Source: a virus
Length of the DNA: 21,470 bases
Strand: one strand, 5' to 3'
Virus record (IMG/VR): IMGVR_UViG_3300005253_001093
Coordinates: 1 to 21,470 of that record
The notes beneath the pieces are model-generated. The model saw only the letters and a program-made list of their open reading frames with translations. It made no database searches and was not told the DNA's origin. Of this stretch, positions 1 to 8,608 are shown piece by piece. Every line of letters starts with the position of its first letter. Within the stretch, counting starts at the first letter, position 1. A program made the translations under genes and the position numbers.

Positions 1-1
1 G

Positions 2-874
2 GGTATACGAGATATAGAGTCTCAAAGATTAGCTGAAGAGATATTTGATTCTGCTCTAAAAGCCACTAAAGAAAGTTTAGTGGAGGTTAATGAGGAGTTA
101 GCCGCAGGAGCAAAGTTATCTAAAGTATTTCCTGTAGGTCCGTTGGGCGGTCAATTACCTACAGGTTTTGAAGTAGGGGGTCAAGAATTCGGTAATCGAG
201 AAAAAGCTGTAATTGCTCAAGAAAAACTAGTGAAGCTAACAGATCAGTATGAAAGAGCATCTGAATTACTTAAACAAAGTCTTGAAGGGACTTTTGACCC
301 AGAAAAATATAACACTGCTGTCACTTCAATGGAAGGAGTTAAGATAGCATTAGAGAACGCCGGATTTGATAAGTTTTCAGAGAAAATAACTATAACTATG
401 ACAAATGCGACTGATGCTGCGACTGCCATGCAAAATATAAAACTATCTGAAACGGCAATAGCAGGCATTAAGGCTTTTACAATTGCTCTTAAAGCGGCAG
501 AAACACAGGCAATTGTAACTGCCGCAGCTACAGCCAAGATAGAGGCAGCAAAAGCATCACAGTCAAAAGCACTAGGCGGCATGATATATAGAGCCGGTGG
601 TGGTTTTGTACCGAGAGGAACAGACCGAGTACCGGCGATGCTAACGATTGGTGAAATGGTAATGAATAGTAAGGCGTCCAGAAGATTTCAATCTCAATTG
701 ATAGCGATGAATGCCGGAGTCAGTCCTCAGTTTAGACAATCAGGTGGCTCTGTGACTAATATCGGTGATGTTAATATCTCTGTTCAAGGTGCAACGTTAC
801 CTGCCCAAACAGCTAGAGCGACGATGGCAGCATTCAAACGTGAAATGAGACGCAGCGGTACAACACTTAACTAA
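2..874 (+). CDS. Tail tape-measure protein, C-terminal part (5' end outside window)
   Basis: The reading frame is open from base 2 without a stop, so the gene starts upstream of the window and only the last 290 or so residues are seen. A GTG at 80 is internal and need not be a start. The C-terminal part carries the GGFVPRGTDRVPAMLTIGE motif followed by a short segment with MNSKASRRFQSQL. This motif is characteristic of the C-terminus of phage tape-measure proteins, which set tail length and sit in the tail lumen during assembly. The part before it is helical and Ala-rich, also typical. It ends at a TAA just before the AAGGAG ribosome site of the next virion gene. The next genes are all tail-like, which agrees. 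Confidence in the family is high; the true length is unknown. Confidence 0.85.
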   Translation, partial: GIRDIESQRLAEEIFDSALKATKESLVEVNEELAAGAKLSKVFPVGPLGGQLPTGFEVGGQEFGNREKAVIAQEKLVKLTDQYERASELLKQSLEGTFDPEKYNTAVTSMEGVKIALENAGFDKFSEKITITMTNATDAATAMQNIKLSETAIAGIKAFTIALKAAETQAIVTAAATAKIEAAKASQSKALGGMIYRAGGGFVPRGTDRVPAMLTIGEMVMNSKASRRFQSQLIAMNAGVSPQFRQSGGSVTNIGDVNISVQGATLPAQTARATMAAFKREMRRSGTTLN

Positions 875-883
875 GGAGAAACA

Positions 884-1483
884 ATGTCAGATAGGCTAAA
901 CATGGGTTCGGAAATAGGCGCACAAATAACTCAAAATCGTGGCCAGGTCGAAGGATTCGACCCTAAAGGTAAGTTTCACGCTGAGCTTTGGCGTGGCGGT
1001 AAGTGTATTCACCGCGAAGAATTTGCTAATGGAATAACTGATGAGGGTAAGAAGAAGATTTTCGACCTCTACTTCCTTTACGCTGACGTTGATGTTCCTA
1101 ATGGTACTACTGAGAAAACGTACATCGGCCTTGTTAACACGGGCTCGACGCTTGCGTCAGGTGACACTTATGTAACTCATGCGGGCTGGACCGAGTTTAC
1201 TAGTTACACGGTTTCTGCTTCGGCTAAGCGTGGGGAGTGGACCGCTGGCGCGGCAACAGGTGCAGGGACAGTTAGCATTACCAATGCTTCTCCCGTTACG
1301 TTCGACTTTACCGGGTCAGGAACGGTAGACGGTATCTTTGTCGTCTCGGGCACCACTACGGAAATCGAAGTTCAGAGCAACGTCACGGCCGGCAACATAC
1401 TGTGGTCGACTGGCGACCTCGCCGCTCCTTTGGCAGTTGTTAGTGCCGATCAATTGAAGATTACGTATACTGTCAACGCTTAA
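884..1483 (+). CDS. Virion-associated protein, probably tail or decoration
   Basis: This 199-residue protein starts at ATG 884, 6 bases after an AAGGAG Shine-Dalgarno sequence. The N-terminal third has the pattern GKFHAELWRGGKCIHREEF followed by NGITDEGKK, then a YIGLV strand, an FTSYTV segment and a C-terminal Gly/Thr/Ser-rich beta region ending LKITYTVNA. This architecture recurs in many phage genomes in small virion proteins beside head or tail genes, usually without an assigned role. No catalytic motif, signal peptide or membrane segment is visible. It lies between the tape measure and other tail proteins, so an exposed structural or adhesion role is inferred. From about 1080 onward its GC content is clearly above that of the flanking genes. 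Confidence 0.7.
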   Translation: MSDRLNMGSEIGAQITQNRGQVEGFDPKGKFHAELWRGGKCIHREEFANGITDEGKKKIFDLYFLYADVDVPNGTTEKTYIGLVNTGSTLASGDTYVTHAGWTEFTSYTVSASAKRGEWTAGAATGAGTVSITNASPVTFDFTGSGTVDGIFVVSGTTTEIEVQSNVTAGNILWSTGDLAAPLAVVSADQLKITYTVNA

Positions 1484-1494
1484 TTTCAGAATTA

Positions 1495-1524
1495 AAGCCT
1501 AGGGCGGGATAACGCCCTAGGCTT
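1495..1524 (+). promoter_or_regulatory. Strong intergenic RNA hairpin between two tail genes
   Basis: A perfect 12-bp inverted repeat (AAGCCTAGGGCG and its complement) encloses a 6-base loop, GGATAA. It fills the 54-base gap between the 199-residue and 344-residue genes and ends just before the CAGGAG ribosome site. The stem is GC-rich like an intrinsic terminator, but only TTC follows it, not a run of T. It is therefore more likely a partial terminator, a transcript-processing or stability element, or a translation modulator than a full stop. Confidence 0.6.
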
Positions 1525-1537
1525 CAGGAGAACAAAC

Positions 1538-2572
1538 ATGGCTCTACGCTGGATCGAAGGCTTTGAGGGTTTCGGCGCTCTTACGGGAGCTTCTTTGATA
1601 ACTGAAGTGGGGAAGAAGTACGACGCTTCGAGTATGTCTGCTTCTACTCTCCAGACCGGTCGCGGTGGCGGGTCTGCTCTGAACATTGGGGTAACACAAG
1701 CACACTACATAGCGAAACTCTTCGATAACCAGGAAACTTGGATTATCGGATTTGCTTTTCACACGCCGCCATCGTTCTCAGGTACTGGGAGAACTATGAT
1801 TCAACTCCTAGACGGCGGTGTAGCTGGCACTTTGCAGATGGATCTAAGGCTAATTGACGACAAGCTAGCGATTACTAGGAATGGCACGCTACTCGATACG
1901 ACAGCTAGTATATTCTCTACGAGTACATGGTACTACATAGAGTTCAAAGTCAAGATAAATGTCACCACGGGCACGTATGAAATGCGTGTAAATGGGAACG
2001 CGGTAGGCACGCCCGGCTCAGGTGCTAATACCGACAATACTACAACTGGAGTCGCTGACGCGGTAAGAATCTATAACACAGAGTCGACGCCTTGGTACGA
2101 TGATATTTATATCCTTGACGGTACAGGCGGAGAAAATGACGATTTCCTCGGCGAAATGAAGGTAGAGATTTTACTGCCTACGAGTGACTCCATTTCTGCC
2201 GACTGGTCATTGAGCACAGGAGCAGACCACTATGCACTGGTCGACGAGAATCCTAGCGACGAAGATACTACGTATGTTTATTCTACTGTTAGTGCTGAAG
2301 TTGACCTCTATAACTACGACGATATTGGTTCAGCCTTCCAGACCATTTACGGCGTACAAATAAACACCCAAGCTAAGGTGTCATCGGCAGCGTCAATTGA
2401 CATGTACGTCCCGGTGTCTTCCGGTTCGACGGTAAGTAACGGCACCGCGGTAACGGTGTCCGATACAAATTATAAGACGTTCGGTAGGGCCATAGGTCTG
2501 GACCCGGACACAGGTGCCTTGTGGCTCAGCGGTGCGATTGACGCGGCCCTCTTTGGAGTACGAATAGTCTAA
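1538..2572 (+). CDS. Tail/virion protein with LamG-like (concanavalin A-like) fold
   Basis: This 344-residue protein starts at ATG 1538 with a CAGGAG site just upstream. It opens with ALRWIEGFEGFG. A region to about residue 190 follows with the alternating strands of a jelly-roll lectin-like domain: WIIGFAFHTPP, LQMDLRLIDDKLAI, WYYIEFKVKINVTTGTYEMR and YDDIYILDGTG. The second half (FLGEMKVEILLPTSDS onward) ends GALWLSGAIDAALFGVRIV. This layout is common in phage tail proteins of unknown function and suggests surface or sugar binding, but no binding site is demonstrated. Its GC content (60% in 2401-2460) is the highest in the window. Its stop overlaps the next start as TAATG, so the two are probably translationally coupled. 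Confidence 0.7.
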   Translation: MALRWIEGFEGFGALTGASLITEVGKKYDASSMSASTLQTGRGGGSALNIGVTQAHYIAKLFDNQETWIIGFAFHTPPSFSGTGRTMIQLLDGGVAGTLQMDLRLIDDKLAITRNGTLLDTTASIFSTSTWYYIEFKVKINVTTGTYEMRVNGNAVGTPGSGANTDNTTTGVADAVRIYNTESTPWYDDIYILDGTGGENDDFLGEMKVEILLPTSDSISADWSLSTGADHYALVDENPSDEDTTYVYSTVSAEVDLYNYDDIGSAFQTIYGVQINTQAKVSSAASIDMYVPVSSGSTVSNGTAVTVSDTNYKTFGRAIGLDPDTGALWLSGAIDAALFGVRIV

Positions 2573-4413
2573 TGGCCGACGTTAGGGTAACAACACAGGC
2601 TACTGAAGTCCTAGGTTCTGTTACTAGTGACATTAGAGTCACTATGCAGTACATAGAGTATCTGCGCGTATACAATGATGGCTTCATCGACGACACTCTG
2701 ATTCTGACTGACAGCCCCATTGTGGGCAATATGGTTAGGAGTCGATCGGTAACTCACGGTATATTCTTTGGTGAGTTTATAGTTGCAGCCGGTGTGCCCC
2801 TGTCTAAAGAGATTATCCATAGGTTCACAGACGACGCCACAGTTTACGACCCTGAAACCGGTCTTTACAAGGTGATACACAATGGACTCAACGGTATAAT
2901 AACTCAGGAGGTAATTAGGAATAGGCCGCAGGATAATAAGCTATACGTAGATCAAGATATAACCTATGTATTCATAAAAAATACAGCCGTAGACGAGCCT
3001 ATTGAATCAACTATCACTTTCGGTCAGGATGTATCCGGGGCGAAAGGTAGGGAGTCAACTATAACCTTCGGTCAGATTATCGGCCAGGAAGTCGGTCGCG
3101 GTATATTCGATGATATTACTATCAGGGATAGTATCGGCGAAGTAAAAATAAGTAATTCCGGAATTACGTCAAGTTTAACTATTAGTGATAATATCGAATA
3201 TACTTTCAATGAGGGTGACAGAGCGGTACTTTGTACATATTCACCATTTGTGGGTTCTACAACTGACAGCGAAGCCCCATCTCCACCGCTAACAACAGTA
3301 CCAACACTGATACCATTAAATGGAATAACTCTAACCTGTCCTGCCGCAGCAACAAGTATTACATTAAGAAATCCTGAATTGGGTGACAAAGATATTTCCC
3401 AATTCCAAAGAATTAATAGAGAGACTCGTGGTGGCACACTAGTTGTCTTCTCAGATCCAATTTGGCCCCGTACCCAAAAATTAATTTTAGAATTTACCGG
3501 GCTAACGGAAGATAAGGCCCAAGAGTTCTTGACGTTCCTCAATCTTTCCTTGGGACAATATGTGGAACTAACTGATTGGGAAAGTAATACATGGAGAGGG
3601 ATTTTAACATCACCGCAAAGTCCTATTATACGTGATGGTACATGTAAAATTACTGCTACGGTGGAATTTGAAGGGGGTAAATTATATCTTGAGACTATTA
3701 CTGATACGTTACCAATTACACAAAATATATTGGGCAGTGTGTCAGATGTGTCTTGGAGTGGTTTTGAAGCAGATAAACTCTATTTACAATCGGGTCAATT
3801 TACATCAACTGTTAAATTTAGTCACCATTTGAATATAGTTGGAGGGCAAGTACACGGTATAGAGTGGGACGGGACTGATACTCTTTGGTGTAGACTAGGT
3901 ACAGCCAAATTGTATTTACAATCCGGTCAATTTTTCTCACCAATTAAATTTAGCTTCGATGTTAGTGGTAAAGATACTCAACCGACGGGTATATCGTGGG
4001 ATGGTATTGATACATTGTGGGTGGGCAATGTATCAGACAAATTGTATTTACAATCCGGTCAATTTTTCTCACCAATTAAAGAAAGTTTAAATATAAATGC
4101 GAAGAATCCTAATCCTCGTGATATCTCTTGGGATGGTACAGATATTCCATGGTTAGGTATTTCACCCGCCACATTATATCTCCAATCTGGGCAATTTACT
4201 TCAACAATATTGGCTAGTCGTTCTATAACTGGTATTGATACTGACCCAGGTGGAATATCATGGAATAAATTTGACACACCTTGGTGTGGACGTACAGACG
4301 ACAAATTATACTTACAATCAGGCCAATTTACGACTACGTTAATAACTAGTGTTTATGTAGGCAGTATCGATAATAATCCATCAGGAATCTCGTCTAATAA
4401 CTTTAATCTCTAA
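2572..4413 (+). CDS. Repeat-containing tail protein with propeller-like C-terminal repeats
   Basis: This 613-residue protein starts at ATG 2572, which shares one base with the preceding stop. Three parts can be seen. Residues 1-215 contain short beta repeats such as ESTITFGQ (twice, 16 residues apart), DDITIRDSIGE and SSLTISDNIEY. Residues about 264-370 form a domain similar to the whole product of the next gene. Residues 402-613 hold five copies of a 44-residue unit marked by KLYLQSGQF (positions 402, 446, 490, 534 and 578) and an ISWDGTDTLW-like segment. The latter resembles blade repeats found in phage tail proteins. The last unit is incomplete. The role is inferred to be distal tail or receptor contact. 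Composition shifts from GC-richer to AT-rich along the gene, which suggests a mosaic. Confidence 0.7.
   Translation: MADVRVTTQATEVLGSVTSDIRVTMQYIEYLRVYNDGFIDDTLILTDSPIVGNMVRSRSVTHGIFFGEFIVAAGVPLSKEIIHRFTDDATVYDPETGLYKVIHNGLNGIITQEVIRNRPQDNKLYVDQDITYVFIKNTAVDEPIESTITFGQDVSGAKGRESTITFGQIIGQEVGRGIFDDITIRDSIGEVKISNSGITSSLTISDNIEYTFNEGDRAVLCTYSPFVGSTTDSEAPSPPLTTVPTLIPLNGITLTCPAAATSITLRNPELGDKDISQFQRINRETRGGTLVVFSDPIWPRTQKLILEFTGLTEDKAQEFLTFLNLSLGQYVELTDWESNTWRGILTSPQSPIIRDGTCKITATVEFEGGKLYLETITDTLPITQNILGSVSDVSWSGFEADKLYLQSGQFTSTVKFSHHLNIVGGQVHGIEWDGTDTLWCRLGTAKLYLQSGQFFSPIKFSFDVSGKDTQPTGISWDGIDTLWVGNVSDKLYLQSGQFFSPIKESLNINAKNPNPRDISWDGTDIPWLGISPATLYLQSGQFTSTILASRSITGIDTDPGGISWNKFDTPWCGRTDDKLYLQSGQFTTTLITSVYVGSIDNNPSGISSNNFNL
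3775..4413 (+). repeat. Five 132-bp tandem coding repeats (44 residues each)
   Basis: KLYLQSGQF codons begin at 3775, 3907, 4039, 4171 (TLYLQSGQF in this copy) and 4303, exactly 132 bases apart. Copies 2 and 3 share almost the same DNA over CAATTTTTCTCACCAATTAA, so they duplicated most recently. The fifth unit stops early, where SSNNFNL replaces the SWDG segment. The period is fixed without any indel, which fits a blade or solenoid with a strict length limit. Confidence 0.85.
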
Positions 4414-4414
4414 C

Positions 4415-4768
4415 ATGATTAAATTAACATCTTATCAAACGACTACCTTACTCCCGAATCCTGAATTCGGGGATAGTGAAGGTTTGTTGGATGAAGTTTC
4501 CATTAAACGTACTATTGACGGTAGTCGACATGTTTATGTAAAAACTAAAAATCAACGTAGGAAATTAATTTTTAGTTTTAGACTTACTAGACTTAAAGCA
4601 CTTGAATTGCGTGCTTTCATACAATCGTATTTTGCATCGACTGTGACCCTAGTCGACCATCTTGATCAAATATGGGTAGGTAATTTTATGTCTAATCCAT
4701 TTGAATTTACATCGGTAGCTGCCACAGAAATAACAGTACAATTAGATTTTGAAGGGGTAAAACAATGA
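4415..4768 (+). CDS. Small tail protein, paralogue of the middle domain of the upstream protein
   Basis: This 117-residue protein starts one base after the previous TAA. There is no visible Shine-Dalgarno sequence, so coupled translation is likely. It aligns along nearly its full length with residues 264-370 of the preceding 613-residue protein: LPNPEFGD with LRNPELGD, RRKLIFSFRLTRLKA with TQKLILEFTGLTEDKA, and ITVQLDFEGVK with ITATVEFEGGK. No motif points to an enzyme. Position suggests a distal-tail or tail-tip component that packs against the same partner as its paralogous domain. Its TGA overlaps the next ATG (ATGA). The gene is real; the exact role is unknown. Confidence 0.7.
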   Translation: MIKLTSYQTTTLLPNPEFGDSEGLLDEVSIKRTIDGSRHVYVKTKNQRRKLIFSFRLTRLKALELRAFIQSYFASTVTLVDHLDQIWVGNFMSNPFEFTSVAATEITVQLDFEGVKQ

Positions 4769-7743
4769 GAAACTTGTCCGCCGACGCACTGTTGAAAATT
4801 GCCAATAATATCGGTAATGAACCGGTAAATATAATTGAAGTCGAATGGATTAGGGATAGTGGTAATAAATTCAGCTATGCTGATCGAGACTTGACATCGA
4901 TTCAAGGTAAGATACTAGAAGTGAACGATCTTGATAATGTAATCAATGTAACGGGTAACACTGATTCACAGGAGATCACAGTCAAACTCGACGATACCGA
5001 TGGAACAATTCGCGGTGTAATGGACAAGAACGATATACATTTCCGTGACGTATGGGTGTATCAATGGTTCGAGGGATTAGACTTATCTGACAAATTCCTA
5101 CTGTTCAAGGGCAAGATAAATTCTCCAGTATCCTGGAATGAAGGCGATAGGACTGTAACATTTACTATTATTTCACAATTAGAATCACTTGAAATAGGAT
5201 TTTCACCCGAAGAAGGAAATTTCCTAGATATAACGCCGGAATTAATTGGTAAGCCATGGCCTATGTGTTTTGGAACAGTTAAATATGTGCGTGCTTTAAG
5301 ACTAACTGAAACTATGACGGGTACTCTAGGCGACGGGGTAGGTATAGCAGATTTTGCTTTAGAAGCTAGGGCTTTTGCATTATCTGTAGTTACTGGTTAC
5401 CATGGAAAAACGTCTTCTACACATACTAATCAGTCTGATGCAGCTTTAGCGACTTTCCTATGTCAAAAGAAAACTGAGAGAAATAGTTTTAGAGTTTTTA
5501 ATCACGATCAATTTCCGCGAGGAACAATTGATCTTAAAATCGGAAAAGCAGTATTAGAGGGACATTTTGTAGGGAAAACAAACCGTTTTATATTACATAA
5601 AATAGGTTCAAGATACCAAGAAAATCACCCAGAGTGGGAAAATTTTGAAGTTGTTGGATACCAAGCTATTCCACGTGGATGGGGAACAGGTAATGCTACT
5701 TTGGGTGGCGGCGTTATACAGCCCTGTCCTGGGGGCGAGACCTTTATTGCAACCAGTTTTGGTGGAATAATTCAAACTGGTTTTGAATATCGTTGTGGTG
5801 GTGATTGTACTCAAAAGTCAAAAATTATGCCACATGCAGGTAATTGGCCACCTTTTGTAAATTCGGTTACAGGGTATAAACAACATTTTACAGGTAAAAT
5901 TACTGGTGACAACGCAGGATATGTGTTTTTGAAAGCGGGTAATAAAGTACAGTTAGCCGCTACTGTGAGTCAAAAATTTGTAGTAAGTATTGTTCCTGGT
6001 ACTGTACTTAAAGTGACTGCTTGGTCTACGCGTGAAGGTCAAAGATTTCTACAGACTGTTCCTTCTAATTATTATACTGTTTCTACAGAATCGTGGGGAG
6101 AAATTACAGCTGTGATTGTAACTCTCGATGAGGCATTGTCTAAATATGAAGAAATGGGATGGGAAGATGATATTTTTGTCACATTTAGATCAAATGTTGG
6201 ACCTAATGTGGTGGAGATATTAGAGTATCTCATAGATAGATACACAGATTTTACTGTAGATTCCACTTCATTCGACCATGTAAGAGGCCGTGTAGAAGTA
6301 TACTCAGCACATTTTGCGATATATGACCGTAAGGATATTTTAACAGTGTTACAAGAAATTTCTTACCAAGCCTGCTGTTCATTAGTGTTAAAGAATGATG
6401 TATTTTTTATTAAATATTTGCCCGAAGAGCCTACTCCGGTAAGTACAATAACAAAGGGAGATATTTTAGTAGAATCTTTAATTTTAGAACATACAAACAC
6501 TGAAGATATTATAACTAAAATGGTGTGTAAATGGAAGTTGTCAGACGCTCAAGAGAAGCCATATAAAACAATTTTACGACATAATGTCGCAAAGTACGGT
6601 GTACATGAACAAGAATTTGATTATTATATTTATAATTATGCTGATGCAGTTATTAAAAGTGCAACATTTTGGACTATACGTAGGGCAAATACTTGGAAAA
6701 AATTAACCTTTAGTACACCTTTAACGAAATTAAATCTGGAGTCATTGGATGATATTAGTATCAGTTTAATTGGAGACCTAGCGAATGTTCCGGTGATTTC
6801 AAGTATTGAAACTGGCACATATAATTCAGCAGATAGATCTTTAACTTTTACGTGTTGGACACCGGTAAAAGCTGGGACTATGGTTCCGTATATTTTCGCT
6901 TATCCAGCCGATGTAGATGAAACACTAACCTTTCCAACACCGGAAGAAATACAACAGGGTTTTAATGGTAGTGGATTTTCACCCAATAAAAGTGCAACAG
7001 GGCAATTGGTGCAAGGGGCAGGACTCACACTTGCCAATAAATCATATATTGCTGGATCAAGTGATGGTAAAGATGCCCCGTGTACCAAGTATGATACCCA
7101 AATTGATAAGGCACATAAAGGTTGTGAAGACAAAGATGATGACGATAATGACGATACTGAAGATGAGAAAGGGGATCTAAACAATGATGAAGGTAAAAGA
7201 AATCCTAGTGATCTCGGTGATATTAAAATAGAACCTGATACCCCATTAGATGAGACATGGATAGATGATCCACAAGGGCCGCCAAGCGTAAATTATCAAG
7301 GGCAAGAGATACCTTCCCCCGATGGTTATGGGAATGATTATGAGGGTGGATTCAAAAGTAATTTAGAGTCAGGTGATATTGACAGCGGTGATACAGATGG
7401 GTTACCAGATCCTGATGATATAGATGATGATGCCTGCAATTGGATTGTGACTGCGGGACAACTTACTCCAGTGTTAGACGTAAGACCTGGTGGTTGTCAA
7501 TCTTTTGACAGGTCTCAAGAAGCCGGGACATTCGGTTGTGTGGTCAACGGTGTGTATGTAGCTCAGGTCTATACTTTTGTGTTTAATTCGCACGCAGCAG
7601 CAGAGGCTAAAACAGTAGAGATTAACTCAAATAAAAATGGCACCGTCGGCGAGAATCTGATATGGTCAGCAGGCATTACATCTGGCTTAGGAAGTTGTCA
7701 AGAGCCTGCTGATCCTCAGATGATAGCATATCGCGGTCCATAA
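4765..7743 (+). CDS. Large tail-tip / central tail fibre-like protein
   Basis: This 992-residue protein is the last gene of the tail block and the usual place for a phage tip-attachment or hub protein. ATG 4765 overlaps the previous TGA, with AAGGGG just upstream. Residues 1-220 resemble a tip-domain arrangement (FLLFKGKINSPVSWNEGDRT, then ELIGKPWPMCFGTVKYV). Residues about 330-360 carry a small Cys group (CPGG, YRCGGDC). Residues 480-760 are beta-rich. Residues about 783-893 are an Asp/Glu-rich low-complexity linker with DDDDNDD and PDPDDIDDD. Residues 893-992 form a Cys-containing C-terminal domain. The acidic linker could bind calcium, but this is inference. A host-recognition or tail-tip scaffold role is inferred from size, order and domain style; no enzymatic site is seen. 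Confidence 0.65.
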   Translation: MRNLSADALLKIANNIGNEPVNIIEVEWIRDSGNKFSYADRDLTSIQGKILEVNDLDNVINVTGNTDSQEITVKLDDTDGTIRGVMDKNDIHFRDVWVYQWFEGLDLSDKFLLFKGKINSPVSWNEGDRTVTFTIISQLESLEIGFSPEEGNFLDITPELIGKPWPMCFGTVKYVRALRLTETMTGTLGDGVGIADFALEARAFALSVVTGYHGKTSSTHTNQSDAALATFLCQKKTERNSFRVFNHDQFPRGTIDLKIGKAVLEGHFVGKTNRFILHKIGSRYQENHPEWENFEVVGYQAIPRGWGTGNATLGGGVIQPCPGGETFIATSFGGIIQTGFEYRCGGDCTQKSKIMPHAGNWPPFVNSVTGYKQHFTGKITGDNAGYVFLKAGNKVQLAATVSQKFVVSIVPGTVLKVTAWSTREGQRFLQTVPSNYYTVSTESWGEITAVIVTLDEALSKYEEMGWEDDIFVTFRSNVGPNVVEILEYLIDRYTDFTVDSTSFDHVRGRVEVYSAHFAIYDRKDILTVLQEISYQACCSLVLKNDVFFIKYLPEEPTPVSTITKGDILVESLILEHTNTEDIITKMVCKWKLSDAQEKPYKTILRHNVAKYGVHEQEFDYYIYNYADAVIKSATFWTIRRANTWKKLTFSTPLTKLNLESLDDISISLIGDLANVPVISSIETGTYNSADRSLTFTCWTPVKAGTMVPYIFAYPADVDETLTFPTPEEIQQGFNGSGFSPNKSATGQLVQGAGLTLANKSYIAGSSDGKDAPCTKYDTQIDKAHKGCEDKDDDDNDDTEDEKGDLNNDEGKRNPSDLGDIKIEPDTPLDETWIDDPQGPPSVNYQGQEIPSPDGYGNDYEGGFKSNLESGDIDSGDTDGLPDPDDIDDDACNWIVTAGQLTPVLDVRPGGCQSFDRSQEAGTFGCVVNGVYVAQVYTFVFNSHAAAEAKTVEINSNKNGTVGENLIWSAGITSGLGSCQEPADPQMIAYRGP

Positions 7744-7746
7744 TAA

Positions 7747-8367
7747 TTAGCGTTGTCTTAGAAGCATACGTCGATAACACTCCGCTGTAGCTATACAATC
7801 TTGTAAAGCATCATGTGCTTTAACATTAGTTACATCTAATTTTTTACAGATAAAACCAAGATTATATTTATTAAACATAATTTTTTCGCTTCTAAAATCA
7901 CAAAGGTCGCTATCAAATGCTGCTGCGACCATTGTGTCTCTGTAAACAGGGTAAAATGCCTGATTAAAAGACTCTAGGCCCATCCAGTCTTTCAAAAACT
8001 CCCTGTCAAACGGCCAGTTCTGTGCTAAAGGCACAATCTTTTTGTATAGGGGAAGTTCTAATCGATCAAACCATTCGTCAAATAAATCTGCGCAGGTAAA
8101 TGACTCGATAGCATGTTGCTGTCGACGGACAAAATCTGCCTTTGGGAGTAACATTGCCTTTTTTTCCATACGTTCAGGATTTTTGATTTTAATATCCATA
8201 CAGAAAGGCATAATTTCACGAAGTGGTTTGATATTAGTATCTAATGGGAGTACAGCAATTTGCCAAATATCGTGATAACCTGGACGAAGCCCGGTAGTTT
8301 CCACGTCAATAGCACACAGTAAATGTCCATTAAGATGTTGCATCGATGAGTATTTACTATATCCCAT
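7747..8367 (-). CDS. DnaQ-like DEDDh 3'-5' exonuclease
   Basis: This 206-residue protein carries the full set of DEDDh exonuclease motifs. Exo I is DVETTG (D21, E23). Exo II is AQNWPFDREFL (D121). Exo III is HDALQDC (H185, D190). These acidic residues bind two metal ions, and the His activates water for 3'-end hydrolysis of DNA or RNA. The start at 8367 follows AAGGGTGG; a second ATG lies 8 codons in. The start lies inside the end of the upstream 83-residue gene (11-base overlap), so the two are coupled. It is the last gene of the leftward replication operon. A proofreading, RNA-primer or host-DNA degradation role is possible. The polymerase in this window has its own exonuclease domain, so this is an extra nuclease. 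Confidence 0.88.
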   Translation of the reverse strand: MGYSKYSSMQHLNGHLLCAIDVETTGLRPGYHDIWQIAVLPLDTNIKPLREIMPFCMDIKIKNPERMEKKAMLLPKADFVRRQQHAIESFTCADLFDEWFDRLELPLYKKIVPLAQNWPFDREFLKDWMGLESFNQAFYPVYRDTMVAAAFDSDLCDFRSEKIMFNKYNLGFICKKLDVTNVKAHDALQDCIATAECYRRMLLRQR

Positions 8368-8608
8368 ATCGCCACCCTTTTAACCAGTCGATAATACGCA
8401 GGTACCTTGATCTTTTACACATTTCCTGTTTTAATAAATCAAATTCTTTCGATATTTGTAAAAATACTTCTTTTGTCTGTCCATTGTATCTAGCATAATT
8501 TATAAGGCCAAACTGTGCGTCATGAAAACTTCGTGATAATTTGGAAAGATTTAATTTAAATAGTATTGCGCGTTTCTCTAATACAGTTAGTCGATTTGAC
8601 TTATACAT
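8357..8608 (-). CDS. Small hypothetical protein (83 aa)
   Basis: I do not recognise this protein. It is basic and helical, rich in Lys, Arg, Leu and Tyr, with no Cys cluster or membrane segment. It starts at ATG 8608 behind a clear GAGGT site (GAGGTAAATAATG). Its 3' end overlaps the exonuclease gene by 11 bases. The good ribosome site and the overlap with a well-supported gene make it a real gene. A small nucleic-acid-binding or accessory role in the replication operon is only a guess. Confidence 0.65.
   Translation of the reverse strand: MYKSNRLTVLEKRAILFKLNLSKLSRSFHDAQFGLINYARYNGQTKEVFLQISKEFDLLKQEMCKRSRYLRIIDWLKGWRYGI

Noticed and set aside
3072-3542. 156-codon frame opposite the 613-residue tail gene
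   Set aside because: It is antisense to a clear gene with family motifs, has no ribosome site I can identify, and shows no protein-like domain.
3775-4413. Regular 132-bp repeats as a CRISPR-like array
   Set aside because: The repeats are in frame, encode a conserved protein unit and have no short repeat/unique spacer layout.
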